NCBI RefSeq assembly: GCF_008692845.1
Contig: NZ_VXJW01000005.1
Coordinates: forward strand, 62,001 to 126,000
DNA length: 64,000 bases
Reading direction: 5' to 3'
Source of the DNA: Salmonella enterica subsp. arizonae
Lineage (GTDB): Bacteria; Pseudomonadota; Gammaproteobacteria; Enterobacterales; Enterobacteriaceae
This document shows positions 19,697 through 28,527 of this stretch, in pieces. A program made the translations under genes and the position numbers. Within the stretch, counting starts at the first letter, position 1. Every line of letters starts with the position of its first letter. Below the pieces are notes generated by a model. The model saw nothing but the letters and a program-made list of their open reading frames with translations, did no database searches and was not told the origin of the DNA.

Positions 19697-21634
19697 GTGG
19701 ATAGAGCCAAACCATTTGCCTGGCGTCTCATCGCCGCCAGCGTATGTCTGCTGACTTTTTGTCATCTCGCGCGGGCCGACTCACTGGAAGAGCAGCGTAA
19801 TCGTTATGCGCAGATTAAGCAGGCCTGGGATAATCGCCAGATGGATGTAGTAGAGCAGATGATGCCGGGTCTGAAAGATTATCCGCTTTATCCTTATCTG
19901 GAGTATCGCCAGATTACTGACGATCTAATGAATCAACCCACCATTACCGTCACGAATTTTGTACGCGCTAACCCGACTCTGCCGCCTGCGCGCACGTTGC
20001 AGTCGCGCTTTGTCAATGAGCTGGCGCGGCGGGAAGACTGGCGCGGATTGTTAGCGTTTAGCCCGGAGAAGCCTGGAACCACGGAAGCGCAATGTAACTA
20101 TTACTACGCAAAATGGATCACTGGTCAAACGGAAGAGGCCTGGCTGGGCGCGAAGGCCCTTTGGCTGACCGGCAAAAGCCAGCCGAATGCTTGCGATAAG
20201 CTGTTCAGCGTCTGGCGGGCGTCCGGCAAACAGGACCCGTTGGCATACCTGGAGCGTATTCGGCTGGCGATGAAAGCCGGAAATACCGGACTGGTCACGG
20301 TGCTGGCCAGGCAGATGCCGGCGGAATATCAAACGATCGCCTCAGCGATTATTACTCTGGCCAACGATCCTAATAACGTATTGACTTTCGCGCGTACCAC
20401 TGGCGCTACCGATTTTACCCGCCAGATGGCGGCAGTCGCGTTTGCCAGCCTCGCACGCCAGGACGCGGAAAATGCGCGCCTGATGATCCCGTCTCTGGTA
20501 CAGGCGCAGAAGCTTAATGAGGAACAAACGCAGGCGCTGCGGGATATCGTCGCCTGGCGGCTGATGGGCAGTGATGTGACCGATGAGCAGGCGAAATGGC
20601 GCGACGATGCGATTATGCGCTCGCAATCGACGTCGCTTATCGAGCGGCGCGTGCGTATGGCGCTGGGGACGGGCGATCGTCGCGGCCTCAATACCTGGCT
20701 TGCCCGACTGCCAATGGAGGCGAAAGAGAAAGACGAATGGCGTTACTGGCAGGCGGATTTATTGCTGGAGCGCGGTCGTGACGCCGAAGCGAAAGAGATC
20801 CTTCATGCTTTAATGCAGAAGCGCGGTTTTTATCCGATGGTCGCGGCGCAGCGTTTAGGCGAAGAGTACACCCTTAAAATCGATAAAGCGCCCGCCCATG
20901 TAAACCGCGCGCTGACGCAGGGGCCGGAGATGGCGCGTGTGCGTGAGCTGATGTACTGGAACCTGGATAATACGGCGCGCAGCGAATGGGCTAATCTGGT
21001 AAAAAGCCGCACCAAATCCGAACAGGCGCAGTTGGCGCGCTATGCGTTTAATCAGCATTGGTGGGATCTAAGCGTACAGGCGACGATCGCCGGAAAACTG
21101 TGGGATCATCTGGAGGAGCGTTTCCCGCTGGCATATAACGATCTTTTTACACGCTATACCCGCGGGAAAGATATCTCACAAAGCTATGCTATGGCGATTG
21201 CCCGCCAAGAGAGCGCCTGGAACCCGAAAGTCAAATCGCCGGTGGGGGCCAGCGGCTTAATGCAGATCATGCCGGGGACAGCCGCCCATACGGTGAAAAT
21301 GTTTTCAATCCCGGACTACCGCAGCCCTGGCCAACTGCTGGAGCCGGAGACCAATATCAATATCGGTACCAGCTATTTGCAGTATGTCTACCAGCAGTTT
21401 GGCAATAACCGTATTTTCGCCTCTGCGGCGTATAACGCCGGGCCGGGTAGAGTACGCACATGGCTTGGTAATAGCGCCGGGCGTATCGACGCGGTAGCGT
21501 TTGTCGAAAGTATTCCTTTCTCGGAAACGCGCGGCTACGTGAAAAACGTTCTGGCCTATGACGCTTATTATCGCCACTTTATGGGACAGAAAGAGACCTT
21601 AATGAGCGATTCTGAGTGGCAGCAACGTTACTGA
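19697..21634 (+). CDS. slt: Soluble lytic murein transglycosylase Slt70
   Basis: Slt is a periplasmic exo-acting enzyme cleaving peptidoglycan to 1,6-anhydromuropeptides. A signal peptide is visible (FAWRLIAASVCLLTFCHLARA with cleavage before DSLEEQ). A long helical superhelix domain follows. The C-terminal catalytic domain has RQES (catalytic Glu), GASGLMQIMPGTA and AAYNAGPGRV. I choose GTG 19697 (645 aa, E. coli length), preceded by TTGAGGAAG. A frame open from 19661 lacks a ribosome-binding site. Confidence 0.97.
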   Translation: MDRAKPFAWRLIAASVCLLTFCHLARADSLEEQRNRYAQIKQAWDNRQMDVVEQMMPGLKDYPLYPYLEYRQITDDLMNQPTITVTNFVRANPTLPPARTLQSRFVNELARREDWRGLLAFSPEKPGTTEAQCNYYYAKWITGQTEEAWLGAKALWLTGKSQPNACDKLFSVWRASGKQDPLAYLERIRLAMKAGNTGLVTVLARQMPAEYQTIASAIITLANDPNNVLTFARTTGATDFTRQMAAVAFASLARQDAENARLMIPSLVQAQKLNEEQTQALRDIVAWRLMGSDVTDEQAKWRDDAIMRSQSTSLIERRVRMALGTGDRRGLNTWLARLPMEAKEKDEWRYWQADLLLERGRDAEAKEILHALMQKRGFYPMVAAQRLGEEYTLKIDKAPAHVNRALTQGPEMARVRELMYWNLDNTARSEWANLVKSRTKSEQAQLARYAFNQHWWDLSVQATIAGKLWDHLEERFPLAYNDLFTRYTRGKDISQSYAMAIARQESAWNPKVKSPVGASGLMQIMPGTAAHTVKMFSIPDYRSPGQLLEPETNINIGTSYLQYVYQQFGNNRIFASAAYNAGPGRVRTWLGNSAGRIDAVAFVESIPFSETRGYVKNVLAYDAYYRHFMGQKETLMSDSEWQQRY

Positions 21635-21654
21635 CAGGATATGGTGTGTTATGC

Positions 21655-21676
21655 TTGTACTCGTTTAAGAGTACAA
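21655..21676. promoter_or_regulatory. trp operator upstream of trpR
   Basis: TTGTACTC and GAGTACAA form a perfect 8-bp inverted repeat with a 6-bp spacer, 46 bases before the trpR start codon. It matches the TrpR-binding palindrome, so trpR is probably autoregulated. Confidence 0.88.
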
Positions 21677-21721
21677 TCGGGAGGGGCGGCGAGTCTCTCC
21701 CTGCAACTATGGCGGCATTCT

Positions 21722-22048
21722 ATGACTCAGCAATCTCCCTATTCAGCAGCGATGGCGGAACAGCGTCACCAGGAGTGGCTACGTTTTGTCGAGCTGCTTA
21801 AACAATCCTGCGCGGAAGATCTGCATATTCCGTTGCTTAATTTGATGCTGACGCCCGATGAGCGTGAAGCGCTTGGCACACGGGTGCGTATTATCGAAGA
21901 GCTATTACGCGGCGAGATGAGCCAGCGTGAGCTTAAAAATGAGCTGGGCGCCGGGATCGCGACGATCACGCGCGGTTCAAATAGCCTTAAATCAGCGCCG
22001 GTTGAGCTACGTCAGTGGCTGGATCAGGTATTGCTGAAAGAGGCTTGA
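21722..22048 (+). CDS. trpR: Trp operon repressor TrpR
   Basis: TrpR binds operator DNA with tryptophan as co-repressor. The sequence is the all-helical TrpR fold of 108 aa. The helix-turn-helix [21 protein letters not shown] is intact. The frame is open upstream through the operator, so the true start is ATG 21722 ([14 protein letters not shown]), which fits the E. coli length. It lies immediately downstream of slt, with the promoter and operator in the gap. Confidence 0.97.
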   Translation: MTQQSPYSAAMAEQRHQEWLRFVELLKQSCAEDLHIPLLNLMLTPDEREALGTRVRIIEELLRGEMSQRELKNELGAGIATITRGSNSLKSAPVELRQWLDQVLLKEA

Positions 22049-22062
22049 GGCGTTGTCCATAG

Positions 22063-22140
22063 GGCGGATAAAACGTTTACGTCTCCGTCCGGCAATGTCG
22101 TCGTTTGCCACCTGATGGCGCTTCGCTTATCAGGCTGACA
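22063..22140. repeat. REP pair between trpR and yjjX
   Basis: An inverse REP (GGGCGGATAAAACG ... CGTCCGGC) and a forward unit (CCTGATGGCGCTTCGCTTATCAGGC) separate these convergent genes. Confidence 0.8.
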
Positions 22141-22151
22141 ATGTGGAATAA

Positions 22152-22667
22152 TCAGCGATACACCGCGTTATGAAACGGGCTGAGCGCCAGAATTACCGCC
22201 TGGTGATAAACGCTGGAACGCGTTAATTTCCCGGCGGTAAATATGCCAATAGCCCCCTCTTTGCGGCCAATCTCGTCAATGCCGGTATAACGCGACATCA
22301 CCGGGCCGAGGGCGTCGCCGGCGCGCACGTTTTCAAGAATAACGGCTGGCAGTGGCAGCGTAGCGGAACGCGACTCTCCCCGCAGCTCAACGCTTTCGAT
22401 CACTACCCAACTGAAGGTACTGTTATCATCAATGCCTGCTTCGATTGCGACCCAAAAGTCTGCTTCCGGCCACAGTAAACGTGCGTTCGCGACACGATTT
22501 CGTGCACCAGTACGCGTTTCCTCGCTTCCGAAGGGCTGCTCCGGTACGCCGCTCTCGACGGCGATGGGCGTAATATGGCACGATCCTTCGCCGAAAATCT
22601 CTTCAAATGCCTGTAGAATTGCCTGAATTTTGGCAGGATTGGTGGTCGCAGAGATAACCTGGTGCAT
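22152..22667 (-). CDS. yjjX: Inosine/xanthosine triphosphatase YjjX
   Basis: YjjX hydrolyses non-canonical nucleotides such as ITP and XTP. The N-terminal nucleotide motif [11 protein letters not shown] and the segment [14 protein letters not shown] are characteristic of the NTPase family. Length is 171 aa. The C-terminus ends HNAVYR, slightly different from the E. coli tail. It is divergent from gpmB with a 48-bp gap. Confidence 0.94.
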   Translation of the reverse strand: MHQVISATTNPAKIQAILQAFEEIFGEGSCHITPIAVESGVPEQPFGSEETRTGARNRVANARLLWPEADFWVAIEAGIDDNSTFSWVVIESVELRGESRSATLPLPAVILENVRAGDALGPVMSRYTGIDEIGRKEGAIGIFTAGKLTRSSVYHQAVILALSPFHNAVYR

Positions 22668-22715
22668 AATTAAGCTCAGTTTTAAAAATTTATCGCAGTA
22701 TAACGGAAAAAAAAC

Positions 22716-23363
22716 ATGTTACAGGTATACCTTGTTCGCCACGGTGAAACGCAGTGGAACGCCGAGCGACGTATTCAGGGCCAATCAGACAGTCCACTGA
22801 CGGCCAAAGGCGAGCAGCAGGCCATGCAGGTAGGAGAACGCGCCCGCAGCCTCGGCATCACCCATATCATCAGCAGCGATTTAGGCCGCACAAAACGCAC
22901 GGCGGAGATCATCGCCCAGGCGTGCGGTTGTGATATCACCTTTGACTCCCGCCTGCGCGAGCTGGATATGGGCGTGCTGGAAAAGCGCCAGATAGATTCG
23001 CTGACGGAAGAAGAAGAGGGCTGGCGTCGGCAGTTGGTTAACGGCACGCAGGATGGCCGCATTCCCGACGGGGAGTCTATGCAGGAGCTGAGCGAACGCG
23101 TTCATGCCGCGTTGGCGTCCTGCCTTGAGTTACCGCAGGGTAGCCGACCTTTATTGGTCAGCCACGGTATCGCGTTGGGCTGTCTGGTCAGTACTATACT
23201 GGGACTACCCGCCTGGGCGGAACGCCGGTTACGTTTGCGCAACTGCTCTATTTCCCGCGTCGATTACCAGGAAAGTCAGTGGCTGGCGTCTGGGTGGGTG
23301 GTAGAAACCGCAGGGGACGTTTCGCATCTGGACGCCCCTGCATTGGATGAGCTACAACGTTAA
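22716..23363 (+). CDS. gpmB: Histidine phosphatase superfamily protein GpmB
   Basis: The N-terminal VRHGETQWN phosphohistidine motif and the later [12 protein letters not shown] histidine define the phosphoglycerate-mutase-like superfamily. Length is 215 aa. It is named as a phosphoglycerate mutase, but its true activity is probably that of a phosphatase. Its stop codon TAA (23361-23363) overlaps the stop of the convergent rob gene (TTAA shared), so no separate terminator can exist between them. Confidence 0.93.
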   Translation: MLQVYLVRHGETQWNAERRIQGQSDSPLTAKGEQQAMQVGERARSLGITHIISSDLGRTKRTAEIIAQACGCDITFDSRLRELDMGVLEKRQIDSLTEEEEGWRRQLVNGTQDGRIPDGESMQELSERVHAALASCLELPQGSRPLLVSHGIALGCLVSTILGLPAWAERRLRLRNCSISRVDYQESQWLASGWVVETAGDVSHLDAPALDELQR

Positions 23364-24229
23364 CGGCGAATCGGGATCAGAAATTCGCAGCGTAAGTTAA
23401 TAGGGCGATCGCCGGTTTTGGCATCTTCTGACGGGTAGTATCGCTCTATATCCTGCCCTTTACGACGGGTCAGATTCAGCATTGGCATACAGGTGCCGTA
23501 AACGGTCAGGATAAAGTCCTGCACGCCGGTTCCTAACCCTTCATAAGTGAACATGACGTATTCACCGCCCTGCAACAGCACGGGATGCGCCGACTGGACA
23601 TAGCCATCTGCCTGCTCTTGCGGCAGCGCTGTGGTATAGAACACTTCCTGCTCATCGTCTTTCTCCAGGCTGGGGCGCGTTTCATTAAGTCCATAAAGCA
23701 CTGGTGGAATGGTTGGCGAATGGCCGAGGAAATCATGCCAGAATTGCACGCGCATTTCGTGGCGGAAGTCGGAGATCTGTTCCAGCGAGCAAGAATAGCT
23801 CTGTGTGACGCCTAAAAGCTGCGTATCTTCCAGCGTAACGAATTGATGTTCCGGCACGGTAAACTCGCCCAGCCGTAATGGCGGGCGAATGCCAAAGGCG
23901 CTCCATTCCGGGGAGCGACGATACAGCGCCGGCGTCTGGGAAAACTGTTTTTTAAAGGCGCGTGTAAAAGTTTGCTGAGAATCGAAGCGGTACTGGAGAG
24001 CAATATCCAGAATCGGACGCGCAGTCAAACGCAGCGCCACCGCTGATTTCGATAAACGACGGGCGCGGATGTAAGCGCCAATGGCGTGGCCCGTCACGTC
24101 CTTAAACATTCTCTGCAGGTGCCACTTGGAATAGCCCGCTTTTGCCGCCACATTGTCAAGTGACAGCGGCTGATCCAGATGACCTTCCAGCCAGATTAAC
24201 AGGTCGCGAATAATGCCAGCCTGATCCAT
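23360..24229 (-). CDS. rob: Right-origin-binding transcriptional regulator Rob
   Basis: Rob is an AraC/XylS-family regulator of the mar/sox/rob regulon. The N-terminal DNA-binding domain with two helix-turn-helices is clear (AAKAGYSKWHLQRMFKDVTG and LDIALQYRFDSQQTFTRAF). A GyrI-like C-terminal ligand domain follows. The start at 24229 (MDQAGIIRDLLIW) gives 289 aa as in E. coli. The open frame upstream to 24349 is an AT-rich leader and not coding. A GGGGAT sequence precedes the ATG. Confidence 0.97.
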   Translation of the reverse strand: MDQAGIIRDLLIWLEGHLDQPLSLDNVAAKAGYSKWHLQRMFKDVTGHAIGAYIRARRLSKSAVALRLTARPILDIALQYRFDSQQTFTRAFKKQFSQTPALYRRSPEWSAFGIRPPLRLGEFTVPEHQFVTLEDTQLLGVTQSYSCSLEQISDFRHEMRVQFWHDFLGHSPTIPPVLYGLNETRPSLEKDDEQEVFYTTALPQEQADGYVQSAHPVLLQGGEYVMFTYEGLGTGVQDFILTVYGTCMPMLNLTRRKGQDIERYYPSEDAKTGDRPINLRCEFLIPIRR

Positions 24230-24441
24230 AAAATATCCCCATCCTTTCAACAACGAGCACCCGATATCAGGTAAGAGGATAATAGCATTTTTTGTTCTTT
24301 TAGCATTCAGTGTTTTTTTTGAGCTTAAATGCTTTTTTTTGGACAACAAAATACGTAATTATTCTAATCCTGTGATCTATAACCCTTTTATTTTAGAATG
24401 TCTAATAATTGCGCAACGTAACTTTTATGAATGGTAACAAT

Positions 24442-24912
24442 ATGAAATACAAGAGTTTAGTACTTTTCTCAATTTTGTTGATGCTGGGGCAGAGCGCCCG
24501 CGCAGAACAAATTGGTTCAGTCGATACGGTATTTAAGATGTTCGGCCCTGACCATAAAATCGTGGTGGAAGCTTTTGACGATCCTGATGTTAAAAACGTG
24601 ACGTGCTATGTTAGCCGGGCGAAAACCGGCGGTATAAAAGGCGGATTAGGGCTGGCGGAAGATACGTCTGACGCCGCCATTTCTTGCCAGCAGGTCGGGC
24701 CTATTGAACTGAGCGATAAAATTAAGAACGGTAAGGCGCAAGGAGAGGTCGTTTTTAAAAAACGTACTTCATTGATATTTAAGTCACTACAGGTTGTGCG
24801 TTTTTATGATGAGAAACGCAATACGCTGGCGTATCTGGCCTACTCCGACAAAGTGGTCGAGGGGTCGCCGAAAAACGCCATCAGCGCGGTGCCTGTCATG
24901 CCGTGGCGATAA
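24442..24912 (+). CDS. creA: CreA family periplasmic protein
   Basis: CreA is a conserved protein of unknown function, normally first in creABCD. An N-terminal signal peptide is visible ([21 protein letters not shown], cleavage before EQIG). The body follows E. coli CreA closely ([21 protein letters not shown] ... AVPVMPWR). Length is 156 aa versus 157. In-frame ATG codons at 24409 and 24427 exist, but 24442 matches the family start. It is intact although the three following cre genes are destroyed. Confidence 0.94.
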   Translation: MKYKSLVLFSILLMLGQSARAEQIGSVDTVFKMFGPDHKIVVEAFDDPDVKNVTCYVSRAKTGGIKGGLGLAEDTSDAAISCQQVGPIELSDKIKNGKAQGEVVFKKRTSLIFKSLQVVRFYDEKRNTLAYLAYSDKVVEGSPKNAISAVPVMPWR

Positions 24913-24926
24913 TAACAAGGAAGAGT

Positions 24927-25601
24927 ACGCAGCACTGGTTAGTCGAGGATGAACAGGGAATCGCCTATACGCTCATCTAACCCTGCAACTTGAAGGGGTT
25001 ACCGTTAATGTATTTGCTTGAGGGCTGCCTGCGCTGGAAAAAGCGCGTCAGCAACGGCCGGATGTCGTGATTCTCAATATGGGACTACCGGACATCAACG
25101 ACTTTGAGCGGTGTCGGCAGTTGCTGGAATACCATTCTGCGCTGCCGCTTCCTGACGGCCCGTAGCAATGGAGTAGACCGGTTGCCTGGTCTGGAGATTG
25201 GCGCAGATGATTATATCGTCAAACCGTTCTCACCGCACGAAGTGAGCACCCGCGTGCGCACGCTGCTGCGCCGGGTGAAAACGTTTTCTACGCCGTCGCC
25301 GCTGGTGCGCGCCGGACATTTTTAACTTACCGAACCGGTGGCACAGATCGCCGGGTTTGGGACGCCGCTATCGCTGGCACGTCATGAGTTTCCGCTTCTC
25401 AAAATCCCGCTGCTGTCGCCGGAGAGCGTGTACTCGCGCCAGCAATTGATGAATATTATCTGGTCCGATGCGCAGGATATCTTCGACCGGACGGTTGATA
25501 CGCATATCAAAATGCTGCGCGCTAAGCTACGTGCGATCAATCCGGATCTATCGCCAATTCAAACGCATCGTGGTATGGGATACAGCCTGAGGAGCATCTG
25601 A
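24927..25601 (+). pseudogene. creB: creB response regulator, degraded
   Basis: The sequence is recognisable as the CreB response regulator but cannot be translated. The ATG has become ACG at 24927 (then QHWLVEDEQG). A stop follows at GIAYTLI. The frame moves between [25 protein letters not shown] (25020-25150) and the [24 protein letters not shown] segment from about 25167. An in-frame stop interrupts at 25323-25325 (GHF-stop). The C-terminal winged-helix domain then reads clearly to TGA 25599-25601. At least four lesions are visible. The CreBC system, which responds to carbon source and beta-lactam stress, is therefore absent here. Confidence 0.93.
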
Positions 25602-25742
25602 TGCGCATCGGAATGCGTTTGCTACTGGCGCTCAGCGGCGTGATGTTCCTGACGCGTCATCTGGACTGGTATTCGCTCTCTTATCTGCAACGTAAGGCGA
25701 TGCCGCCAGTATAAAGATGAGCAATTAGTTTGTGGAAATAGA
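25601..25742 (+). pseudogene. creC'-'creD deletion scar
   Basis: The frame begins with the CreC start (MRIGMRLLL), whose ATG overlaps the creB stop. It then continues directly as the C-terminal end of CreD (ALSGVMFLTRHLDWYSLSYL, matching CreD's last membrane helix), ending near a TGG AAA TAG (Trp-Lys-stop) at 25734-25742. A stop at 25712-25714 and a one-base shift follow. A deletion has therefore removed nearly all of creC and creD, about 2.7 kb if the genes had E. coli lengths. The junction lies near 25622-25632. Confidence 0.85.
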
Positions 25743-25778
25743 TCCTACGGTCGCGCAGCGTCAGAAAATGTTGTGCCG

Positions 25779-25990
25779 TTAGTTATAGGTCAGGTTTAAT
25801 GTTGCCGTGGCATTCGCTTGCCCGGCAGTCACTATTACAGTAGCGAGCGCTAATTTTCAGCGTAGTCGACATATTCATGGTAATGGTGTGAGTAAAAAGC
25901 TCAATTTTTATTGATTGGCAACTGTCGGTAAAGAAACCGGAGTCTGGCACCTGAATATCCAACTGTACGCCAACGCCGGTTGCGTGATTT
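25779..25990 (-). pseudogene. C-terminal remnant of a fimbrial subunit/adhesin (sthE-like)
   Basis: On the minus strand the frame reads NHATGVGVQLDIQV ... TLKISARY. After a one-base shift it continues VTAGQANATATLNLTYN and stops at 25779-25781. This is the C-terminal beta-strand pattern of chaperone-usher subunits. Only about 65 residues remain, and an in-frame stop lies just upstream. In Salmonella the sth fimbrial operon lies between cre and arcA on this strand, so I infer an sthE tail left by deletion. Identity to sthE itself is from memory of gene order. Confidence 0.7.
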
Positions 25991-26071
25991 GGCTGTCAAT
26001 GAAACTTTGTGTAAAAGAATACGTCATAACGGCAGGCTAACGAGGCCAGCTAGCGGAAGGGGAGACATATG

Positions 26072-26106
26072 AAACAGCCAGTAAGAGTAACTTACCGGCT
26101 GTTTTT
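26072..26106. terminator. Hairpin downstream of arcA
   Basis: AAACAGCC-GTAAG and CTTAC-GGCTGTTT form a 14-bp stem with one mismatch and a 5-base loop, 23 bases beyond the arcA stop. A T5 run follows on the plus strand. It probably ends transcripts from both sides. Confidence 0.75.
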
Positions 26107-26128
26107 ACGGATCGGCGCCAGGACCAAA

Positions 26129-26845
26129 TTAGTCCTGCAAGTCGCCGCAGAAGCGGTAACCTTCGCCGTGAATGGTGGCGATGATTTCCGGCGTATCCGG
26201 CGTAGATTCGAAATGCTTACGAATACGACGAATGGTGACGTCAACAGTACGATCATGCGGCTTCAACTCGCGCCCGGTCATTTTCTTCAGCAGCTCTGCG
26301 CGCGACTGAATCTTGCCTGGGTTTTCGCAGAAGTGAAGCATCGCGCGGAACTCACTACGCGGCAGTTTATACTGCTCGCCATCCGGGCCAATCAGTGAAC
26401 GGCTGTTGATATCCAGTTCCCAACCGTTGAATTTGTAGCTTTCAACGCTACGGCGTTCTTCGCTGACGGTACCCAAGTTCATGGTACGGGACAGCAGGTT
26501 GCGGGCACGGATGGTCAATTCGCGTGGGTTAAATGGTTTGGTGATGTAATCATCCGCGCCGATTTCGAGGCCGAGAATTTTGTCGACTTCGTTATCGCGG
26601 CCCGTCAGGAACATCAGCGCAACGTTAGCCTGTTCACGCAGTTCACGCGCTAACAGAAGACCATTTTTCCCTGGCAGATTGATATCCATGATCACCAGGT
26701 TGATGTCATACTCAGAGAGGATCTGATGCATTTCCGCGCCATCTGTCGCTTCGAATACATCATAGCCTTCCGCTTCGAAAATACTTTTCAACGTGTTGCG
26801 TGTTACCAACTCGTCTTCAACGATAAGAATGTGCGGGGTCTGCAT
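26129..26845 (-). CDS. arcA: Aerobic respiration control response regulator ArcA
   Basis: ArcA is the OmpR/PhoB-type regulator phosphorylated by ArcB under low oxygen. The receiver domain has the acidic pocket VEDE (about 10-12), phospho-acceptor Asp near residue 54 ([12 protein letters not shown]), T/S in FLTGRD and Lys in YITKPFNP. The winged-helix output domain spans about 135-234 with [12 protein letters not shown]. Length is 238 aa. The long upstream region contains yjjY on the other strand. Confidence 0.99.
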   Translation of the reverse strand: MQTPHILIVEDELVTRNTLKSIFEAEGYDVFEATDGAEMHQILSEYDINLVIMDINLPGKNGLLLARELREQANVALMFLTGRDNEVDKILGLEIGADDYITKPFNPRELTIRARNLLSRTMNLGTVSEERRSVESYKFNGWELDINSRSLIGPDGEQYKLPRSEFRAMLHFCENPGKIQSRAELLKKMTGRELKPHDRTVDVTIRRIRKHFESTPDTPEIIATIHGEGYRFCGDLQD

Positions 26846-26940
26846 GTTTGCTACCTAAATTGCCAACTAAATCGAAACAGGAAGTACAAAAGTCCCTGAC
26901 CTGCCTGATGCATGTCGCAAATTAACATGATCGGCGTAAC

Positions 26941-27081
26941 ATGACTAAAGTACGTAATTGCGTTCTTGATGCACTTTCCATCAACGTCAACAACATCATT
27001 AGCTTGGTCGTGGGTACTTTCCCTCTGGACCCGACAGTGTCAAAAACGGCTGTCATCCTAACCATTTTAACAGCAACATAA
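26941..27081 (+). CDS. yjjY: Small conserved protein YjjY
   Basis: A 46-codon ORF encodes MTKVRNCVLDALSINV ... TAVILTILTAT. It matches the E. coli YjjY I recall almost residue for residue. It has no recognisable domain and no good ribosome-binding site (GGCGTAAC upstream). The C-terminal third is hydrophobic. It lies divergent from arcA, within DNA that must also hold arcA promoters. Its conservation could therefore reflect regulatory sequence rather than a protein. Confidence 0.6.
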   Translation: MTKVRNCVLDALSINVNNIISLVVGTFPLDPTVSKTAVILTILTAT

Positions 27082-27480
27082 CAGGCTAAGACGTACCGGA
27101 CACCTAATAAAACTACGCTTCGTTGACATATATCAAGTTCAATTGTAGCACGTTAACAGTTTGATGAAATCATCGTAGCTAAATGCTAGCTTTCATCACA
27201 AATCTGCAATATTCCAACTAGTTGCGTAAGCCAACTAATAAATACGATGAATCCAAAGGGCGTAATTTATTTTAAATTAAATTATCCTAAATAAACAGAA
27301 GGATAACCATGTTTTGTTAGCATAAGCAGCAATAGTACAGCTACGCAATAGTGTAGCGTCTTTTACTGAATCAAAAATGCTTTTTCAGTGATATTCGTTA
27401 AAATTTTGTAAATTCGCGAAGCGTAATATGCTTACAAACGCCAGCTAATTTTCTGTAAATTAGTCAAAAAGAGTAATGAA
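27082..27480. other. AT-rich intergenic region between yjjY and yjtD
   Basis: No ORF can be supported here. I see two small inverted repeats: GATGAAA ... TTTCATC around a TAGC/GCTA pair near 27160-27200, and GCTAC ... GTAGC near 27338-27356. The rest is AT-rich leader DNA that probably carries promoters for yjtD and/or arcA. Confidence 0.5.
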
Positions 27481-28167
27481 ATGCGTGTAACAATCGTTCT
27501 TGTCGCTCCCGCCAGAGCGGAAAATATCGGCGCAGCCGCCCGGGCTATGAAGACCATGGGATTTACTGACCTGCGTATTGTCGACAGCCAGGCGCACCTG
27601 GAGCCCGCCACCCGTTGGGTCGCACATGGATCTGGTGATATTATTGATAATATTGCGGTTTTCCACACCCTTGCCGACGCGCTCCACGATGTTGATTTTA
27701 CCGTAGCGACGACAGCCCGCAGCCGGGCAAAATTTCATTACTACGCTTCGCCCGCTGAACTGGTTCCCTTATTACAGGAAAAATCACGCTGGATGCGTCA
27801 TGCCGCGCTGGTTTTTGGCCGTGAGGATTCCGGTCTGACCAATGACGAGCTGGCGCTGGCGGATGTATTGACCGGCGTGCCGATGGCGGCGGATTACCCT
27901 TCGCTCAATCTGGGGCAGGCGGTCATGGTGTATTGCTATCAATTAGCAGGTTTAATGCAACAGACCACGGAATCCGTTGATATTGCTGATGGATCGCAGT
28001 TACAGGCATTACGCGCGCGCCTTTTACGCCTGTTAACGACTCTGGAGGCGTCCGATGACCACAAATTAACCGACTGGCTACAACAGCGAATCGGCCGGCT
28101 GGGACAGCGAGATACGGTAATGTTGCACCGTTTGGTCCATGATATTGAAAAAAAGCTAACAAAATAA
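27481..28167 (+). CDS. yjtD: SPOUT-family RNA methyltransferase-like protein YjtD (LasT)
   Basis: This is a TrmH/TrmJ-like SPOUT protein of 228 aa. The N-terminal VLVAPARAENIGAAARAMKTMG and the knot motifs VFGREDSGLTN and YPSLNLGQAVMVYCYQL are typical of SAM-dependent 2'-O-methyltransferases. Its actual RNA target is not established. The gene stands alone between the arcA region and the thr operon, as in E. coli. Confidence 0.93.
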   Translation: MRVTIVLVAPARAENIGAAARAMKTMGFTDLRIVDSQAHLEPATRWVAHGSGDIIDNIAVFHTLADALHDVDFTVATTARSRAKFHYYASPAELVPLLQEKSRWMRHAALVFGREDSGLTNDELALADVLTGVPMAADYPSLNLGQAVMVYCYQLAGLMQQTTESVDIADGSQLQALRARLLRLLTTLEASDDHKLTDWLQQRIGRLGQRDTVMLHRLVHDIEKKLTK

Positions 28168-28301
28168 CGTGCTGTAATTTTTAAAATAATAAGAGATTAT
28201 GTCTGGTTGCAAGAGGTCATGACAGGGGAGATTGGTCGAAAATAAATATATCGCCAGCAGCACTTGAACAAGTTTCGGAATGTGACCAATTTAAAAATTT
28301 A

Positions 28302-28331
28302 TTGACTTAGGCAGGCAGATACTTTAACCAA
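28302..28331 (+). promoter_or_regulatory. thr operon promoter
   Basis: TTGACT at 28302-28307 followed about 17 bases later by TTTAAC/CAATAT resembles the E. coli thr promoter in sequence and position, about 50 bases before thrL. Confidence 0.7.
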
Positions 28332-28380
28332 TATAGGAATACAAGACAGACAAATAAAAATGACAGAGTACACAACATCC

Positions 28381-28446
28381 ATGAACCGCATCAGCACCAC
28401 CACCATTACCACCATCACCATTACCACAGGTAACGGTGCGGGCTGA
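28381..28446 (+). CDS. thrL: thr operon leader peptide
   Basis: The 21-residue peptide reads [21 protein letters not shown], with eight Thr and four Ile codons. It is the attenuation sensor for charged threonyl- and isoleucyl-tRNA. It starts 81 bases before the terminator hairpin that precedes thrA. Confidence 0.97.
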
Positions 28447-28469
28447 CGCGTACAGGAAACACAGAAAAA

Positions 28470-28501
28470 AGCCCGCACCTGAACAGTGCGGGCTTTTTTT
28501 T
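28470..28501 (+). terminator. thr attenuator
   Basis: AGCCCGCAC and GTGCGGGCT form a 9-bp GC-rich stem followed by a run of eight T, ending 27 bases before the thrA start. It is the classical attenuator of the operon. Confidence 0.97.
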
Positions 28502-28527
28502 CGACCAGAGATCACGAGGTAACAACC

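Noticed and set aside
28381..28446. thrL Thr/Ile repeat as a microsatellite
   Set aside because: The ACC/ATT repeats are the regulatory codons of the threonine leader peptide and are explained by attenuation.
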